Origin: Haematobia irritans
Lineage: Eukaryota > Arthropoda > Insecta > Diptera > Muscidae
NCBI RefSeq assembly: GCF_050003625.1
Contig: NC_134397.1
Location: 191,911,063-191,975,062 of the forward strand
Reading direction: 5' to 3'
DNA length: 64,000 nt
Below, in pieces: positions 1-11,560 of the stretch (position 1 is its first letter; each line of letters begins with the position of its first letter). Under the pieces are notes generated by a model. The model saw nothing but the letters and a program-made list of their open reading frames with translations. It had not been told where the DNA came from and did not search any database. The position numbers and the translations under genes are program-made.

Positions 1-140
1 ATACCTTGCCATCGGCAAGCGTTACCGCAACTTAAGTAATTCGATTCTGGATGGCAGTGTTTAGAGGAAGTTTCTACGCAATCAATGATGGGGGGTACAT
101 AAGCTTCGGCCTGGCCGAACTTACGGCCGTATATACTTGT
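1..140 (+). mobile_element. Family A element, terminal (tail) fragment
   Basis: This is the distal end of the family A repeat described in full at 7505-8906. It shows the phrase about the wrong-side hairpin of the 'ggggggtacataag' kind, then a 'ttcggcctggccgaa' inverted motif, and finishes with 'cggccgtatatacttg' followed by TT. It stops exactly where mariner coding sequence begins, so the element either inserted into the mariner copy or truncated it. Confidence 0.7.
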
Positions 141-845
141 TTCTTCTTCATATGAGGCCGTTTTGTCGCGATTTCGACCTTCAAACGCTCCAATATCGCA
201 ATATAATAGTCACTGTTGAGGGTTTTCCCTTCTCAAGATAATCGAAAAAACTATTCCATGCGCATCCCAAAGAAACAGGGGCCATTACTTTGCCAGCGGA
301 CTTTTGAGTCTTTCCACGCTTCGGAGACGGTTCACCGGTCGCTGTCCACTCAGCCGACTGTCGGTTGGACTCAGGAGTGTAGTGATGGAGCCATGTTTCA
401 TCCATTGTCACATATCGACGGAAAAACTCGGTTGTATTACGAGTTAACAGCTGCAAACACCGCTCAGAATAATCAACACGTTGTTGTTTTTGGTCAAATG
501 TGAGTTCGCGCGGCACCCATTTTGCACAGAGCTTCCGCATATCCAAATATTGATGAATGATATGACCAACACGTTCCTTTGATATCTTTATCTCGATCAA
601 CTTCATTTTACGGTCACTCAAAATCATTTTGTGGATTTTGTTGATGTTTTCGTCGAGCGTCCACTGCGTTCACCGTCCTCCGTGCTCATTTCACCACGCT
701 TGAATTTTGCATATCAATCAATTATTGTTGATTTCCCAGGGGCGGAGTCCGGAAACTCACTATCAAGCCAAGTTTTTGCTTCCACCGTATTTTTTCCCTT
801 CAGAAAACAGTGTTTTATCAAAACACGAAATTCCTTTTTTTTTAA
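141..845 (-). pseudogene. Broken mariner transposase (N-terminal two thirds)
   Basis: The minus strand encodes a mariner-family transposase relic, an enzyme that cuts and pastes DNA at TA targets. The N-terminal helix-turn-helix part lies at about 841-630 and contains an in-frame stop at 714-716, where a Trp is expected in the family. A frame change follows near 628. The next open stretch (627-181) carries the first catalytic Asp in the motif MDETWLHHYTPES, near position 396. The frame shifts again near 240-180, where the family's residues before the second Asp reappear in another frame. The sequence then ends at the family A terminus at 141, so the second and third catalytic acidic residues are missing. 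The gene cannot make an active enzyme. The family call rests on the MDETW motif and the order of conserved segments. Confidence 0.85.
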
Positions 846-1004
846 TAAAAGTTGCTTCACAAAAGACGCTCTATCTCACAAACTAATTGACTTACAGACG
901 TCAAATTTTGACACGAATCATTTGAAGATTGGTACTATATAAAAATAATAATTTAATACTAGCGACGCCATCTATGTGTCACATCGGGGACTTATCAGCC
1001 AACC

Positions 1005-1330
1005 TGTTATGATTACTAATTCAGTAAGTGTGGTTTAGGGTATGATGTAGTCGGCCCCGCCCGACTTTCTACTTTACTTACTTGTTTAATAATGGACCTA
1101 ATATTGGCATACTAACTCTGTACGTTCAGAATCAACTCCTAATTCAGACATTTCTGTTCAGATTGTGATAAAATTCCCATGTACCCCTTAATGTTCTTAA
1201 ATATGGAAATGCGGTTTTCCCCAAACCTATACCATTGATACCCCACAAACAATGTTTACTAATTCAGTAGGGGTGGTTTAGAGTATGATATAGTAGGCCC
1301 CGCCCGACTTTCTGCTTTATGCACTAACAT
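1005..1330 (+). repeat. Family E terminal fragments, two in tandem
   Basis: Two related segments each contain 'actaattcagta', a 'gtggtttag.gtatgat' phrase and 'ggccccgcccgactttct'. The first ends near 1085 with 'cttacttgttt' and the second near 1330. The same sequence occurs in reverse at 51495-51600 beside a longer copy, so these are the outer parts of a dispersed element. No coding potential is seen. Confidence 0.6.
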
Positions 1331-1394
1331 AGACCCAATATGGACTAAATTACAATTTAGAGGACATTGTTAAGAAGCATTGAGATCACGATTG

Positions 1395-1690
1395 CCACAT
1401 TTCTACCAACAATGGCAGATTTTTTACTGCTTGGTAGATTGCTAGAATCGTTGAAGTTTTAATAGATTTTCACATTTTTTTTTATAGAAATACAATATTT
1501 CAAAATTTTCTATAGAAATAAAATTTTGACCAAGTTTTCTATAGAAATAAAATTTTCTATAAAAACAAAATTTTGCAAAAACTTTCTATAGAATATAATA
1601 AAATTTTGACAAAAATTTGATCAAAAACTGCATTTTTTTAAATTTGATGTATTTTTGGTAGATTGCTTTTGGCACGAATGGCAACCGTGA
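1395..1690. repeat. 29-bp minisatellite block with its own flanks, short copy
   Basis: A few degenerate TTTCTATAGAAA monomers (about 1480-1620) lie between a left flank 'ggcagattttttactg' plus 'ttggtagatt' and a right flank 'ttggtagattg' plus 'ggcaaccgtgatt'. The same two flanks bracket arrays at 48778-49110 and, in part, at 57700 and 63186. That pattern suggests a defined element rather than local slippage. Confidence 0.6.
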
Positions 1691-1734
1691 TTGAGATACG
1701 TTCTCATCGGTAATTGTTAGCACCGTTAAATAAA

Positions 1735-1813
1735 ATCGATTGTGGAAGACAGTCGTTAGTAGAACTGTGTACGTAATCCATGGGGGATCTTTAGGGCGTA
1801 TATACTTGTATTT
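1735..1813 (+). mobile_element. Family A tail fragment
   Basis: Degraded end matching 'attgtggatgacagtcttt', 'gcaatccatggtggag' and 'cgtatatacttgt' of the family A terminus. Several small deletions are visible. Confidence 0.55.
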
Positions 1814-3477
1814 TGATATTTCTAGGAAATTAAAAAAAAAAAACTTAACAGAAGAACAAAATTTTTCAAGCGGCAGCTTTGAATCCGTGTTGAAATCATA
1901 TAATAACATTTTTATTTATTTTTAATTTCTTTCGTATGAATTTTTTACTTAAAGTAACATTAAGTAAAAAAAAATGTTCCTATCACTTTCACCATTAGCG
2001 TCAATCCAAAACGGATCTAAGCCAGACCAGTGGAGCGTATGATTGACATTTAATCGCATCATGCATCTACAACGTCTGACATTTGCTGATGGTTGTGTAG
2101 CGACGACTGAAGGTTGGGTGCGGGGGCGGGCATTTCATTTACATTGCCATTCATATTCATTGTTTGCCATTTGCCATTAGTAAGTAATGAACAAAAGAAA
2201 AACTCTAGTGTACTGGTATCCTTGTTTCATTTCCTATCCAATCCTGTTACAATTTAACAGCTTTTTTAACTTTAATTGTGTGAGCTGCCATATGAAAAAT
2301 CATTGATGTATATAAAGATCTCTTTCAATTATGATGTTTCTTTCTCTGTCATATATAAAATGTGAATAAGGTTGTATATATGTTTGTCTGTCTGTCCGTC
2401 TGTCGGCATTGGCCTGGTCTTTCAATTCCCTCAAGTCTACAAAATTGTGGAGGCGGTGAAATAGAAATTTCACTGCATCATAAATAATAACGAAAGTAAC
2501 GCCACCCATATTGGAGTGAGATTATAACATTGTTTCGTTTTTTTTTTTTTTTTTTGGTTATGCTCATCCAAGACACAAGGACAAAGGCATCAGTAGACTT
2601 AGTGGAATACAATGGATTTAGGCAGGCATTGGATATGGAAAATAAAAGAAAAAAAAAATAAATATAAAAAATGAATTTCTTCCAAAAAAAGGCAAACAAA
2701 CGGCAATCCGATTTCATGTCCAACTCAATTTCTAAATAGGGAAACCTTTGGGCCATGACAAAATGATATATGTGTTTATTTGCCCAACAAAACGAAACTT
2801 GTGTTTCATTATTTCTCATATATTTTTTTCTGATGAGTTCCTTTTTGTTACTTCATCTCTTCATTTGTATTTGTTATATTATATAAATACAATATATTGA
2901 AATAAATGTTCCATAAAAATATGTACATAAATGTTTTAATTTATTTTCATTTTGCAAATAGACAAAAGTATTCATGGCAGTTAATCAGAGTATTGGAAAA
3001 AACGAAGACTATTTTTTTTTCTTTTTGATTTATCATAGTAGTAATGATACTCAAAATCTGTAAGAAATCCATTTATTCGAACTATTCATTTTTCTTCAGT
3101 TGAAACCTAAAAATAAATATTTTTCGTTTTGTTATGGTAATTATTTAATGCTTATTCAGAACAGTAATGACGCAGGAAATACTATCTTATTCTTTGAAGC
3201 TTAGGTTTCTATTGGTTTCGCAAATTAGAAATGCGTTATTGACAACAGACGGCATATACGCATCACACAATACTTGAACTATTCAAGTCATTACCAAATT
3301 CCATAACTTTAATTTTTAATATGTGGCATTTAAAAGAAACAACATATTTCTTGGCTCTCAATATGTCACATTCCATGTTCCATTTGAGAGAAACTTACGA
3401 ATCGCATCTCCAAAGGCAACAAAGGAAAATGGTTTTACATCCACGGTTGCAATTCGAACCAAATCTACCAAAATTTT
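1814..3477. other. Non-repetitive AT-rich stretch, no gene recognised
   Basis: I see no repeat family, tRNA or convincing coding sequence here. A poly-T run lies at about 2537-2556, and a short 'gtctgtctgtccgtctg' stretch near 2382-2403 resembles the core of the INE-1-like families but has no flanking element. The open frames of 60-113 codons have no recognisable features. This is probably host intergenic or intronic DNA. Confidence 0.5.
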
Positions 3478-4893
3478 CAGAAATTTTTACCAAAATTTTA
3501 TTTCTATAGAAAATTTTGTCAAAATTTTATTTCTATAGAACATTTTGTCAAAATTTTATTTCTATAGGAAGTTTTATCAAAATTTTATTTTTATAGAAAA
3601 TTTTGTCAAAATTTTATTTCTATAGAAAATGTTGTCAAAATTTTATTTCTATAGAAAATGTTGTCAAAATGTTTTTCTATAGAAAATATTGTCAAAATTT
3701 TATTTTTATAGACAATTTTGTCAAAACTTTATTTCTATAGGAACTTTTATCAAAATTTTATTTTTATTGAAAATTTTGTCAAAATTTTATTTCTATAGAA
3801 AATGTTGTCAAAATGTTTTTCTATAAAAATATTGTCAAAATTTTATTTTTATAGACAATTTTGTCAAAACTTTATTTCTATTGAAAATTTTGTCAAAATT
3901 TTATTCATATAAAAAATTTTGTCAAATTTTTATTTCTATGTGAAATTTTATAAAAATTTTGTTTCTGTAGAAAATATTGTCAAAATTTTATTTTTATAGA
4001 ACATTTTGTCAAAATTTTATTTTATAGGAAATTTTATCAAAATTTTATTTCTATAGACAATTTTGTTAAAATTGTATTTCTATAGAAATTTTTTTAAAAA
4101 TTTTATTTCTATAGAAAATTTTTTCAAAATTATATTTCTGTACAAACTTTTGTCAAAATTTTATTTCTATAGAAAATTTTGTCAAAATTTTTTTATATAG
4201 AAAATTTTGTCAACATTGTATTTCTATAGGAAATTTTATCAAAATTTTATTTTATAGGAAATTTTATTAATTTTTTTTTCTATAGAAAATTTTGTAACAA
4301 TTTTATTTTTATAGAAAATTTTGTCAAAATTTTATTTCTATAGAAAATTTTTTCAAAATTTTATTTCTATAGAACATTTTGTCAAAATTTTATTTCTATA
4401 GAAAATTTTGTTAAAATATTTTTGCATAGAAAATTTTGTTAAAATATTTTTGTATAGAAAATTTTGTCAAAATTTATTTCTATAGCATATTTTGTCAAAA
4501 TTTGATTACTATAGAAAATTTTGTAAAAATTTTATTTCTATAGAAAATTTTGTCAACATTTTATTTCTATAGAAAATTTTGTCAAAATTTTATTCCTATA
4601 GAAAACTTTGCAAATTTTTTTTTATATAGAAAATTTTGTAAAATTTTTTTATATAGAAAATTTTGTCAATTTTTTTGATATAGAAAATGTTGTCAACATT
4701 GCATTTATATAGCAAATATTATCAAAATTTTATTTCTATTTTAAGTTTTATCAAAATTATATTTCTATAGGAAGTTTTATCAAAATTTTATTTTTATAGA
4801 AAATTTTGTCAAAATTGTATTTCCATAGAAAATGTTGTCAACATTTTATTTCTTTACGAAGTTTTATCAAAATTTTATTTTATAGGAAATTTA
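3478..4893 (+). repeat. 29-bp minisatellite array, T-rich orientation
   Basis: Roughly 48 monomers of about 29 bp are built from the perfect 12-bp palindrome TTTCTATAGAAA and a linker of the AAAATTTTGTCAAAATTTT type. Single-base and 1-3 bp indel variants are frequent. The part from about 3945 outward is the left arm of a long inverted duplication. Confidence 0.9.
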
Positions 4894-4900
4894 TTTCTAT

Positions 4901-5075
4901 TTGTTTAGTTCGGCTTGAGGTCATATGAATAAAAACAGATGTTGTTGTTTTTCTTGAGTTGTATTTTTATTTAAAATTATCCAATATTTCGAAACATCTC
5001 CGATGTTCGTCTTCAGGGAATACAATTTACAACTGTAAATTTACAGTTGTAAATTTACTCGTTTGCGAATAAGTT
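4901..5075 (+). repeat. Unidentified dispersed segment, copy 1
   Basis: Non-minisatellite DNA begins with 'gtttagttcggcttgagg'. It includes 'cgaaacatctccgatgttcg' and ends in a small palindrome of 'tttacaactgtaaa' type. The 'gaagacgaacatcggagatg' phrasing next to 'tttcgaaatattgg' resembles terminal regions of some retroelements, possibly Penelope-like, but I cannot confirm that. Confidence 0.55.
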
Positions 5076-5095
5076 AATTGTTCTTTACTTCTAAA

Positions 5096-5450
5096 AAAAA
5101 ATTCCCTTATATAGATTTTCTATACAAATAAAATTTTACCAAAATTTTCTATACAAATAAAATTTTGACAAATTTTCTATAGAAATAAAATTTTAACAAA
5201 ATGTTCTATAGAAATAACATTTTGAAACAATGAAATAAAATTTTGACAACATTTTCTATATAAATAAAATTTTACCAAAATTTGCTATACAAATAAAATT
5301 TTACCAAACTTTTCTATACAAATAAAATTTTGACAAAATGTTCTATAGAAATAACATATTAAAAAAAATGTTCTATAGAAATAAAATTTTGACAAAATTT
5401 TCTATACAAATAAAATTTTACCAAAATTGATCTTTAAACTGTTATTTATA
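5096..5450 (-). repeat. 29-bp minisatellite, A-rich orientation
   Basis: Monomers run in the reverse sense, with a variant 'ctatacaaataaaatttta' repeated several times. The same variants appear in complement at about 6800-6960, so this block is related by inversion to that one. Confidence 0.8.
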
Positions 5451-5451
5451 T

Positions 5452-5585
5452 TTGTTTAGTTCGGCTTGAGGTCATATGAATAAAAACAGATGTTGTTGTT
5501 TTTGTTGAGTTGTATTTTCATTTATCATTTAAATTATCCAATATTTCGAAACATCTCCGATGTTCGTCTTCTGGGAAATTTTTTT
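5452..5585 (+). repeat. Unidentified dispersed segment, copy 2
   Basis: Direct copy of 4901-5030 with minor changes ('tttttgttgagttg', 'cttctgggaaa'), lacking the terminal palindrome. It sits immediately before the inverted third copy. Confidence 0.6.
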
Positions 5586-5780
5586 AAAAGTAAAGAACAA
5601 TTAACTTATTCGCAAATGAGTAAATTTACAACTGTAAATTTACAGTTGTAAATTGTATTCCCTGAAGACGAACATCGGAGATGTTTCGAAATATTGGATA
5701 ATTTTAAATAAAAATACAACTCAACAAAAACAACAACATCTGTTTTTATTCATATGACCTCAAGCCGAACTAAACAAATA
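5586..5780 (-). repeat. Unidentified dispersed segment, copy 3 (inverted)
   Basis: Reverse complement of copy 1, with the same terminal palindrome of 'acaactgtaaatttacag' kind. It forms the inner end of the right arm of the large inverted duplication. Confidence 0.7.
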
Positions 5781-6765
5781 GAAATAAATTTCCTATAAAA
5801 TAAAATTTTGATAAAACTTCCTATAGAAATAAAATTTTGATAAAACTTCGTAAAGAAATAAAATGTTGACAACATTTTCTATGGAAATACAATTTTGACA
5901 AAATTTTCTATAAAAATAAAATTTTGATAAAACTTCCTATAGAAATAAAATTTTGATAAAACTTAAAATAGAAATAAAAATTTTGATAATATTTGCTATA
6001 TAAATGCAATGTTGACAACATTTTCTATATCAAAAAAATTGACAAAATTTTCTATATAAAAAAATTTTACAAAATTTTCTATATAAAAAAAATTTACAAA
6101 GTTTTTCTATAGGAATAAAATTTTGACAAAATTTTCTATAGAAATAAAATGTTGACAGAATTTTCTATAGAAATAAAATTTTTACAAAATTTTCTATAGT
6201 AATAAAATTTTGACAAGATTTGCTATTGAAATAAATTTTGACAAAATTTTCTATAAAAATAAAATGTTGATAAAATTTTCTATAAAATAAAATTTTGACA
6301 AAATTTTCTATGCAAAAATATTTTAACAAAATTTTCTATAGAAATAAAATTTTGACAAAATGTTCTATAGAAATAAAATTTTGAAAAAATTTTCTATAGA
6401 AATAAAATTTTGACAAAATTTTCTATAAAAATAAAATTGTTACAAAATTTTCTATAGAAAAAAAATTAATAAAATTTCCTATAGAAATACAATGTTGACA
6501 AAATTTTCTATATAAAAAAATTTTGACACAATTTTCTATAGAAATAAAATTTTGACAAAAGTTTCTATAGAAATATAATTTTGAAAAAATTTTCTATAGA
6601 AATAAAATTTAAAAAAAAATTCTATAGAAATACAATTTTAACAAAATTTTCTATAGAAATAAAATTTTGATAAAATTTCCTATAAAATAAAATTTTGACA
6701 AAATGTTCTATAGAAATAAAATTTTGACAATATTTTCTACAGAAACAAAATTTTTATAAAATTTT
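5781..6765 (-). repeat. 29-bp minisatellite, right inverted arm
   Basis: About 34 A-rich-orientation monomers mirror 3945-4893 variant by variant. The orientation flips abruptly at about 6766, at 'tttttataaaatttttgtc'. Confidence 0.85.
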
Positions 6766-7503
6766 TGTCAAAATTTTATTTCTATAGAAAATTTGTCAAA
6801 ATTTTATTTGTATAGAAAATTTTGGTAAAATTTTATTTGTATAGAAAATTTTGTCAAAATTTTATTTCTATAGAACATTTTGTCAAAATTTTATTTCTAT
6901 AGAACATTTTTTAAAAATATTATTTCTATAGAACATTTTGTCAAAATTTTATTTTGTATAGAAAATTTTGGTAAAATTTTATTTGAATAGAAAATTTTGT
7001 CAAAATTTTATTTCTATAGAAAGCTTCGTAATTTTTTTTAATATAGAAAATTTTGTAAAGTTTTTTATATAGAAAATTTTGTCATTTTTGTTATATAGAA
7101 AATTTTTCAACATTGTATTTCTATAGCAAATTTTATTTCTATTTTATTTATAGGAAGTCTTATCAAAATTTTATTTCTATAGGAAGTTTTATCAAAATTT
7201 TATTTTTATAGAAAATTTTGTCAAAATGTTATTTCTGTAGAAAATTGTGTCAAAGTTTTATTTCTATAGAAAATTTTGTCAAAATTTTATTTTTATAGAA
7301 AATTTTGTCAAAATTTTATTTCTATAGGAAGTTTTATCAAAATTTCATTTTTATAGAAAATTTTGTTAAAATTTTATTTCTATAGAATTTTTTTTTTAAT
7401 TTTATTTCTATAGAAAATTTTGTTAAAATTTTATTTCTATAGAAAATTTTGTTAAAATTTTATTTTTATAGAAAATTTATTTCTATAGAAAATTTTTCAA
7501 TTT
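6766..7503 (+). repeat. 29-bp minisatellite, T-rich orientation
   Basis: About 25 monomers. The segment 7020-7250 shares special variants ('ttttttatatagaaaatttt', 'tataggaagttttatc') with 4603-4810 in direct orientation. The array ends at the family A head at 7505. Confidence 0.85.
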
Positions 7504-7504
7504 T

Positions 7505-8906
7505 GTATACCCTCCACCATAGGATGGGGGGTATATTAACTTTGTCATTCCGTTTGTAACACATCGAAATATTGCTCTAAGACCCCATAAAGTGTATATA
7601 TTCTGGGTCGTGGTGAAATTCTGAGTCGATCTGAACATGTCCGTCCGTCTGTTGAAATCACGCTAACTTCCGAACGAAACAAGCTATCGACTTGAAACTT
7701 GGCACAAGTAGTAGTTTATGATGTAGGTCGGATGGTATTGCAAATGGGCCATATCGGTCCACTTTTACGTATAGCCCCCATATAAACGGACCCCCAAATT
7801 TGGCTTGCGAGGCCTCTAAGAGAAGCAAATTTCATCTGATCCGGTACATGATGTTATTATATGGTCTCTAAAAACCATGCAAAAATTGGTCCACATCGGT
7901 TTATAACTATATATAGCCCCCATATAAACCGATCCCCCGATTTGGCTTGCAGAGCCTCTAAGAGAAACAATTTTCATCCGATCCGGCTGAAATTTGGTAC
8001 ATGGTGTTAGTATATGGTCTCTAATGAACATGCAAAAATTGGTCCATATGGGTCCATAATTATATAGCCCCCATATAAACCGATCCCCCGATTTGGCTTG
8101 CGGAGCCTCTAAGAGAAGCAAATTTCATCCGATCGGGCTGAAATTTGGCACATGGTGTTAGTATATCGTCTCTAACAACCACGCAAAAATTGGTTCACAT
8201 CGGTTTATAAGTATATATATCCCCCATATAAACCGATCCCCCGATTTGGCTTGCAGAGCCTCTAAGAGAAACAATTTTCATCCGATCCGGCTGAAATTTG
8301 GTACATGGTGTTAGTGTATGGTCTCTAACAACTATGCAAAAATTGGTCCATATCGGTCCATAATTATATATAGCCCCCATATAAACCGATCCCCCGATTT
8401 GGCTTGCGGAGCCTCTAAGAGAAGCAAATTTCATCCGATCCGGCTGAAATTTGGCACATGGTGTTAGTATATGGTCTCTAACAACCACGCAAAAATTGGT
8501 TCACATCGGTCCACAATTATATATAGGCCCCATATAAACCGATCCCCCGATTTGGCTTGAGGAGCCTCTAAGAGAATCAAATTTCATCCGATCCGGCTGA
8601 AATTTGGTACATGGTGTTAGTATATGGTCTCTAAGAACCATACAAAAATTGGTCCATATCGGTCCATAATTATATATAGCCTGCATATAAACCGATCCCC
8701 AGATTTGACATCCGGTGCCTTTTGGAGAAGCAAAATTCTTCCGATCTAGTTAAAATTTGGTACGTGGTGGTAACATATGATATTTAACAACCATGTGAGT
8801 TGAAAATTGTTTATGACAGTCTTTCGTAGAAGTTTCTACGCAATCCATGGTGGAGGGTACATAAGATTCGGCATGGCCGAACTTACGGCCGTATATACTT
8901 GTTTCA
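7505..8906 (+). mobile_element. Family A element, complete: INE-1/HINE-like with five 153-bp units
   Basis: The element opens with a hairpin 'taccctccacc'...'ggggggtat'. It continues with a core containing 'ccccataaagtgtatatatt' and 'gtccgtccgtctgttg', then tandem units carrying 'tatagcccccatataaac'. The unit anchor falls at 7921, 8072, 8225, 8378 and 8531, a spacing of 151-153 bp. The tail ends with 'ggccgtatatacttg' before TT. In Drosophila, INE-1/DINE-1 has the same plan (TATACCC start, GTCCGTCTGTCCG core, internal repeats) and is a non-autonomous Helentron relative. I extend that class here by analogy. Open frames within it are translations of the units, not genes. Confidence 0.75.
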
Positions 8907-9962
8907 GTCAATTATCTCTCCATATACGAGTATTATGATGATACTTTTTAGGATACCTTAGCAATGTCTTTACGAAACATGATGATGTTCCCAAGGATTA
9001 TCTTGAAAGGAGAAGGAATAGTGACTTGAATTATTACTTGGATTCTTATCGTCAAACTGTAATATATTTAGAAAATTAAAAGAAACGATAGTGTCAATTC
9101 TCCTTGGAGATAATTCCAACAAATTTAAAATAATTAGGCAATCCCTTTTTCCCCCAGAAAAATAACCAGTTGTTTGTTTTTGTTAAATCATTGTCTTAAT
9201 GTAATTAGTTTGGCTTAATGCCTTGCCATTAAAGAATTGATTTCTTCAACTTTACATAGAAATGATGGGTTTTTTTTCTTGCCCAAACGTTCCTGTCAGT
9301 CAAGGCTATTCCCATATTGTTTCTGGTCCTCCACCAGACCACAGTTGAAAATAATTGGCTTAAATCCTTTTAAATATATTTTGCCTTTAAAGAAATTAAA
9401 AATGAATTTCAACCATAAATCACAGCTAATGATGTTCAGCAGCGTACAGGCCACAAAGTTCATTCTTCAAGGTTTTCTTGTCGTATTTTCTCCAGTTTTT
9501 TATTATTCACCATCATAGCTCATGCCCCAAAATGCTAAGGCTTTTCTGTGACGCAGTCAGTCTAAGTAATACAATAGATTTGTGGCATCTTATTGTGGTA
9601 AATCAAGCCAATGGGATTTAACAAAGGCCGATTTACAAACTAAACGATTTCGCTGGCATTGCTTCAGTTTGTTGGGCAAAAAGGGCCGTCTAATCGCCAC
9701 CACCAATAGAAAGAAGGATAGCAAGGACAGCAAAATGGGAAGCAAAGAAAACAAATAGCAAATGGTTGTTGAGCCTTTGGGCGTTGAAGACAATAGAACG
9801 AAGGGATGTAAATGCATGAGGCATACGGGTTATTTTAATGATTGTGGGAATGTGAATAAATGAAATTGGATTTGGGAAAAGAGATATAGGTGAAAAGAGA
9901 CGACTTTTCCTAAATTAAATGATTTCGAGTCAAAGATATGACTTCCTCAAAATAAAAATATT
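8907..9962. other. Non-repetitive stretch, no gene recognised
   Basis: I find no repeat family, RNA gene or recognisable protein. The short open frames at 9237-9518 (+) and 9590-9817 (-) show no family features or splice context that I could support. Confidence 0.45.
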
Positions 9963-10094
9963 TTTCCATAAGTGTTTCAACAGACGGACGGACACAGCTA
10001 GATCGACTCAGAATTTCACCACGACCTAGAATATATATACTTTATGGGGTCTTAGACCAATATTTCCACCATCATATGGTGGAGGGTATAAAAA
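9963..10094 (-). mobile_element. Family A head fragment
   Basis: Contains 'caacagacggacggacac', 'agaatatatatactttatgg' and the closing hairpin 'catatggtggagggtata'. Units and tail are missing, so this is a 5'-only fragment. Confidence 0.7.
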
Positions 10095-10228
10095 TACGAA
10101 AAAAGCGAGTTATAAAAAATTTAATGAAAATAACTTTCTGTGTAGATAAAATAAAGAAAATATTCAGAGGATATTTTTGGAAGTGCTTTTAAAGTAAAGC
10201 CTTTCCAAATTTGTTTGCTGGCCATATA
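10095..10228 (+). mobile_element. CAGCAAAAA-ended element, right-end fragment
   Basis: The sequence from 'aaaaaagcgagttataaaa' through 'tttttggaagtgcttttaaa' to 'tttgctgg' matches the right part of the fuller copy at 32173-32719. It sits directly after the family A head. Confidence 0.55.
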
Positions 10229-10379
10229 TTAACAGCGAAAATCAAATGCAACCGGATTGTACGAAATTTGTTAAATTTGTTCCTCCGTGAAGCTCAAGAA
10301 GTCAAATTTTGATGTCGTGATTTCAACAGACGGACATCGCAAGTTCGGCTCAGAATTTTATCATAACCCACAGTGAAGC

Positions 10380-11560
10380 CTCTAAGAAGTGAACACCTAC
10401 GGTCGCCTAAAACTTCTCCTAATTACTTGAAATTTGCAGAGGAGGGGATAGGGACCTCCCCTTCGCCCGACTTTTCCCATATATAGTGAAAATAATTAAA
10501 CATCTCCGAATTATTTGAAATGTGCCAAGAACGTTGAGGAGGTTATGAAATTACTATGGGATTCCAGATTTTATGCATTTGATCGGGGAGGAGGTCCCCC
10601 TCCCCGATCTCCGGTTGCCTGACTTTTTCATAAAGTATAGTAAAAAATCAAATTTCTAAAGTAGTTCAAATTTACAGAGGATATCTGATTATTGGATATT
10701 TGTTGGAGAAGGGGGACCTCCTCCTTGCCCGACCTTTTGAAAATTGGACCTGAATTCTACGATTCACTTGAAACTTTCACGGAAAGTTGAAGTTGGCGTC
10801 TAGACAAAGATTCACTACTTTATTTATCGATATCTGGTTGTGGTGAGGAACGTTCCCTTCGTCCGACTTTTTCTCCGATATAATCGAAATTACGAATTTA
10901 CAGAGGAGCTGGGGGAGGTTGCGCAGTTAATATGGGGTACCTGTGTTTTAATATTTGGCCGCGGAGCTTTGCACGGTTATTTCATAACATTTAGTACATA
11001 CAGTGAAAATAAGTGAACGTACCCGATTTATTCGAGGTAGCTGATTTTTTGATTAGGAGAAGTGGACCTTGCCCGACTTTTTCTTAAAAAATTAAACTTT
11101 TCCGATTTATTTGACATTTAAAGAAAACAAGGGGGTAGGGGGGAATTATGAAATTAATATGGGGTACCTAATTCTATTTGTCGATATTTAAATGGGGAGA
11201 GGGAGCTCCTCCTGGACCCACATTTTGAAACTCGAAGAAAATTTCTCTAATTCTCAGGGAAGGTTTATGGTGGCGTCTACACAAAGATCCGCTACTTTGT
11301 TTTTCGTTCTTTGGTCGGGTTTGGAGAACCTACAAATTAAATGAAATTTTCTAAGGACACCATGAATTTGATTTTTATATGTTTGGACGTTGAAAGGGGT
11401 CTCCTTACCCCACATTTTCAAACTTAAATAAAAGTTCACCAATTTCCTTCCTATTTACTTTAAAAATGCAAGGAACGTGGAAGAAACGAAAAAGCATGTA
11501 ATTAATACATGATTTTTCGTTATCTGCTCGCGAAGTTTCCCTTTGCCCAATGCGAAAATT
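10380..11560. repeat. Degenerate tandem array with 'ttgcccgactttt' phrases
   Basis: Phrases such as 'ggacctcc...gcccgacttttt' and 'gaaattaatatggggtacct' recur irregularly at about 10450, 10600, 10720, 10860, 11070 and 11200, with 150-200 bp between them. A single INE-like core ('ttcaacagacggacatcgc') lies at 10322. The array stops where a family A copy starts at 11561, and a related segment resumes after it at 13370. Confidence 0.6.

Larger units (their letters stand above)
3945..6768. repeat. Large inverted duplication of minisatellite and linker
   Basis: The left arm (about 3945-5095) reappears as reverse complement at about 5586-6768. The match includes idiosyncratic variants and not only the monomer consensus. 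Examples are 'gaagttttatcaaaa' and 'ccatagaaaatgttgtcaac' on the left against their complements at 5840-5885, and 'gcatttatatagcaaatatt' against its complement near 5990. Arms are about 1.15-1.2 kb with small indels, and the spacer is about 490 bp. A third, direct copy of part of the arm (about 4603-4810) lies at 7020-7250. Confidence 0.8.

Noticed and set aside
2300..2509. Family core-like 'gtctgtctgtccgtctg' as a transposon head
   Set aside because: No hairpin, units or tail nearby; it may be a simple tetranucleotide run.
3478..7503. CRISPR-like array
   Set aside because: Direct repeats without unique spacers, in a eukaryotic genome. It is a minisatellite.
7816..8686. Series of open frames with a repeated peptide on the minus strand
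   Set aside because: They are translations of the 153-bp family A units (51 codons), occur on both strands elsewhere (for example 20529-20720 and 20634-21023), and have no protein features.
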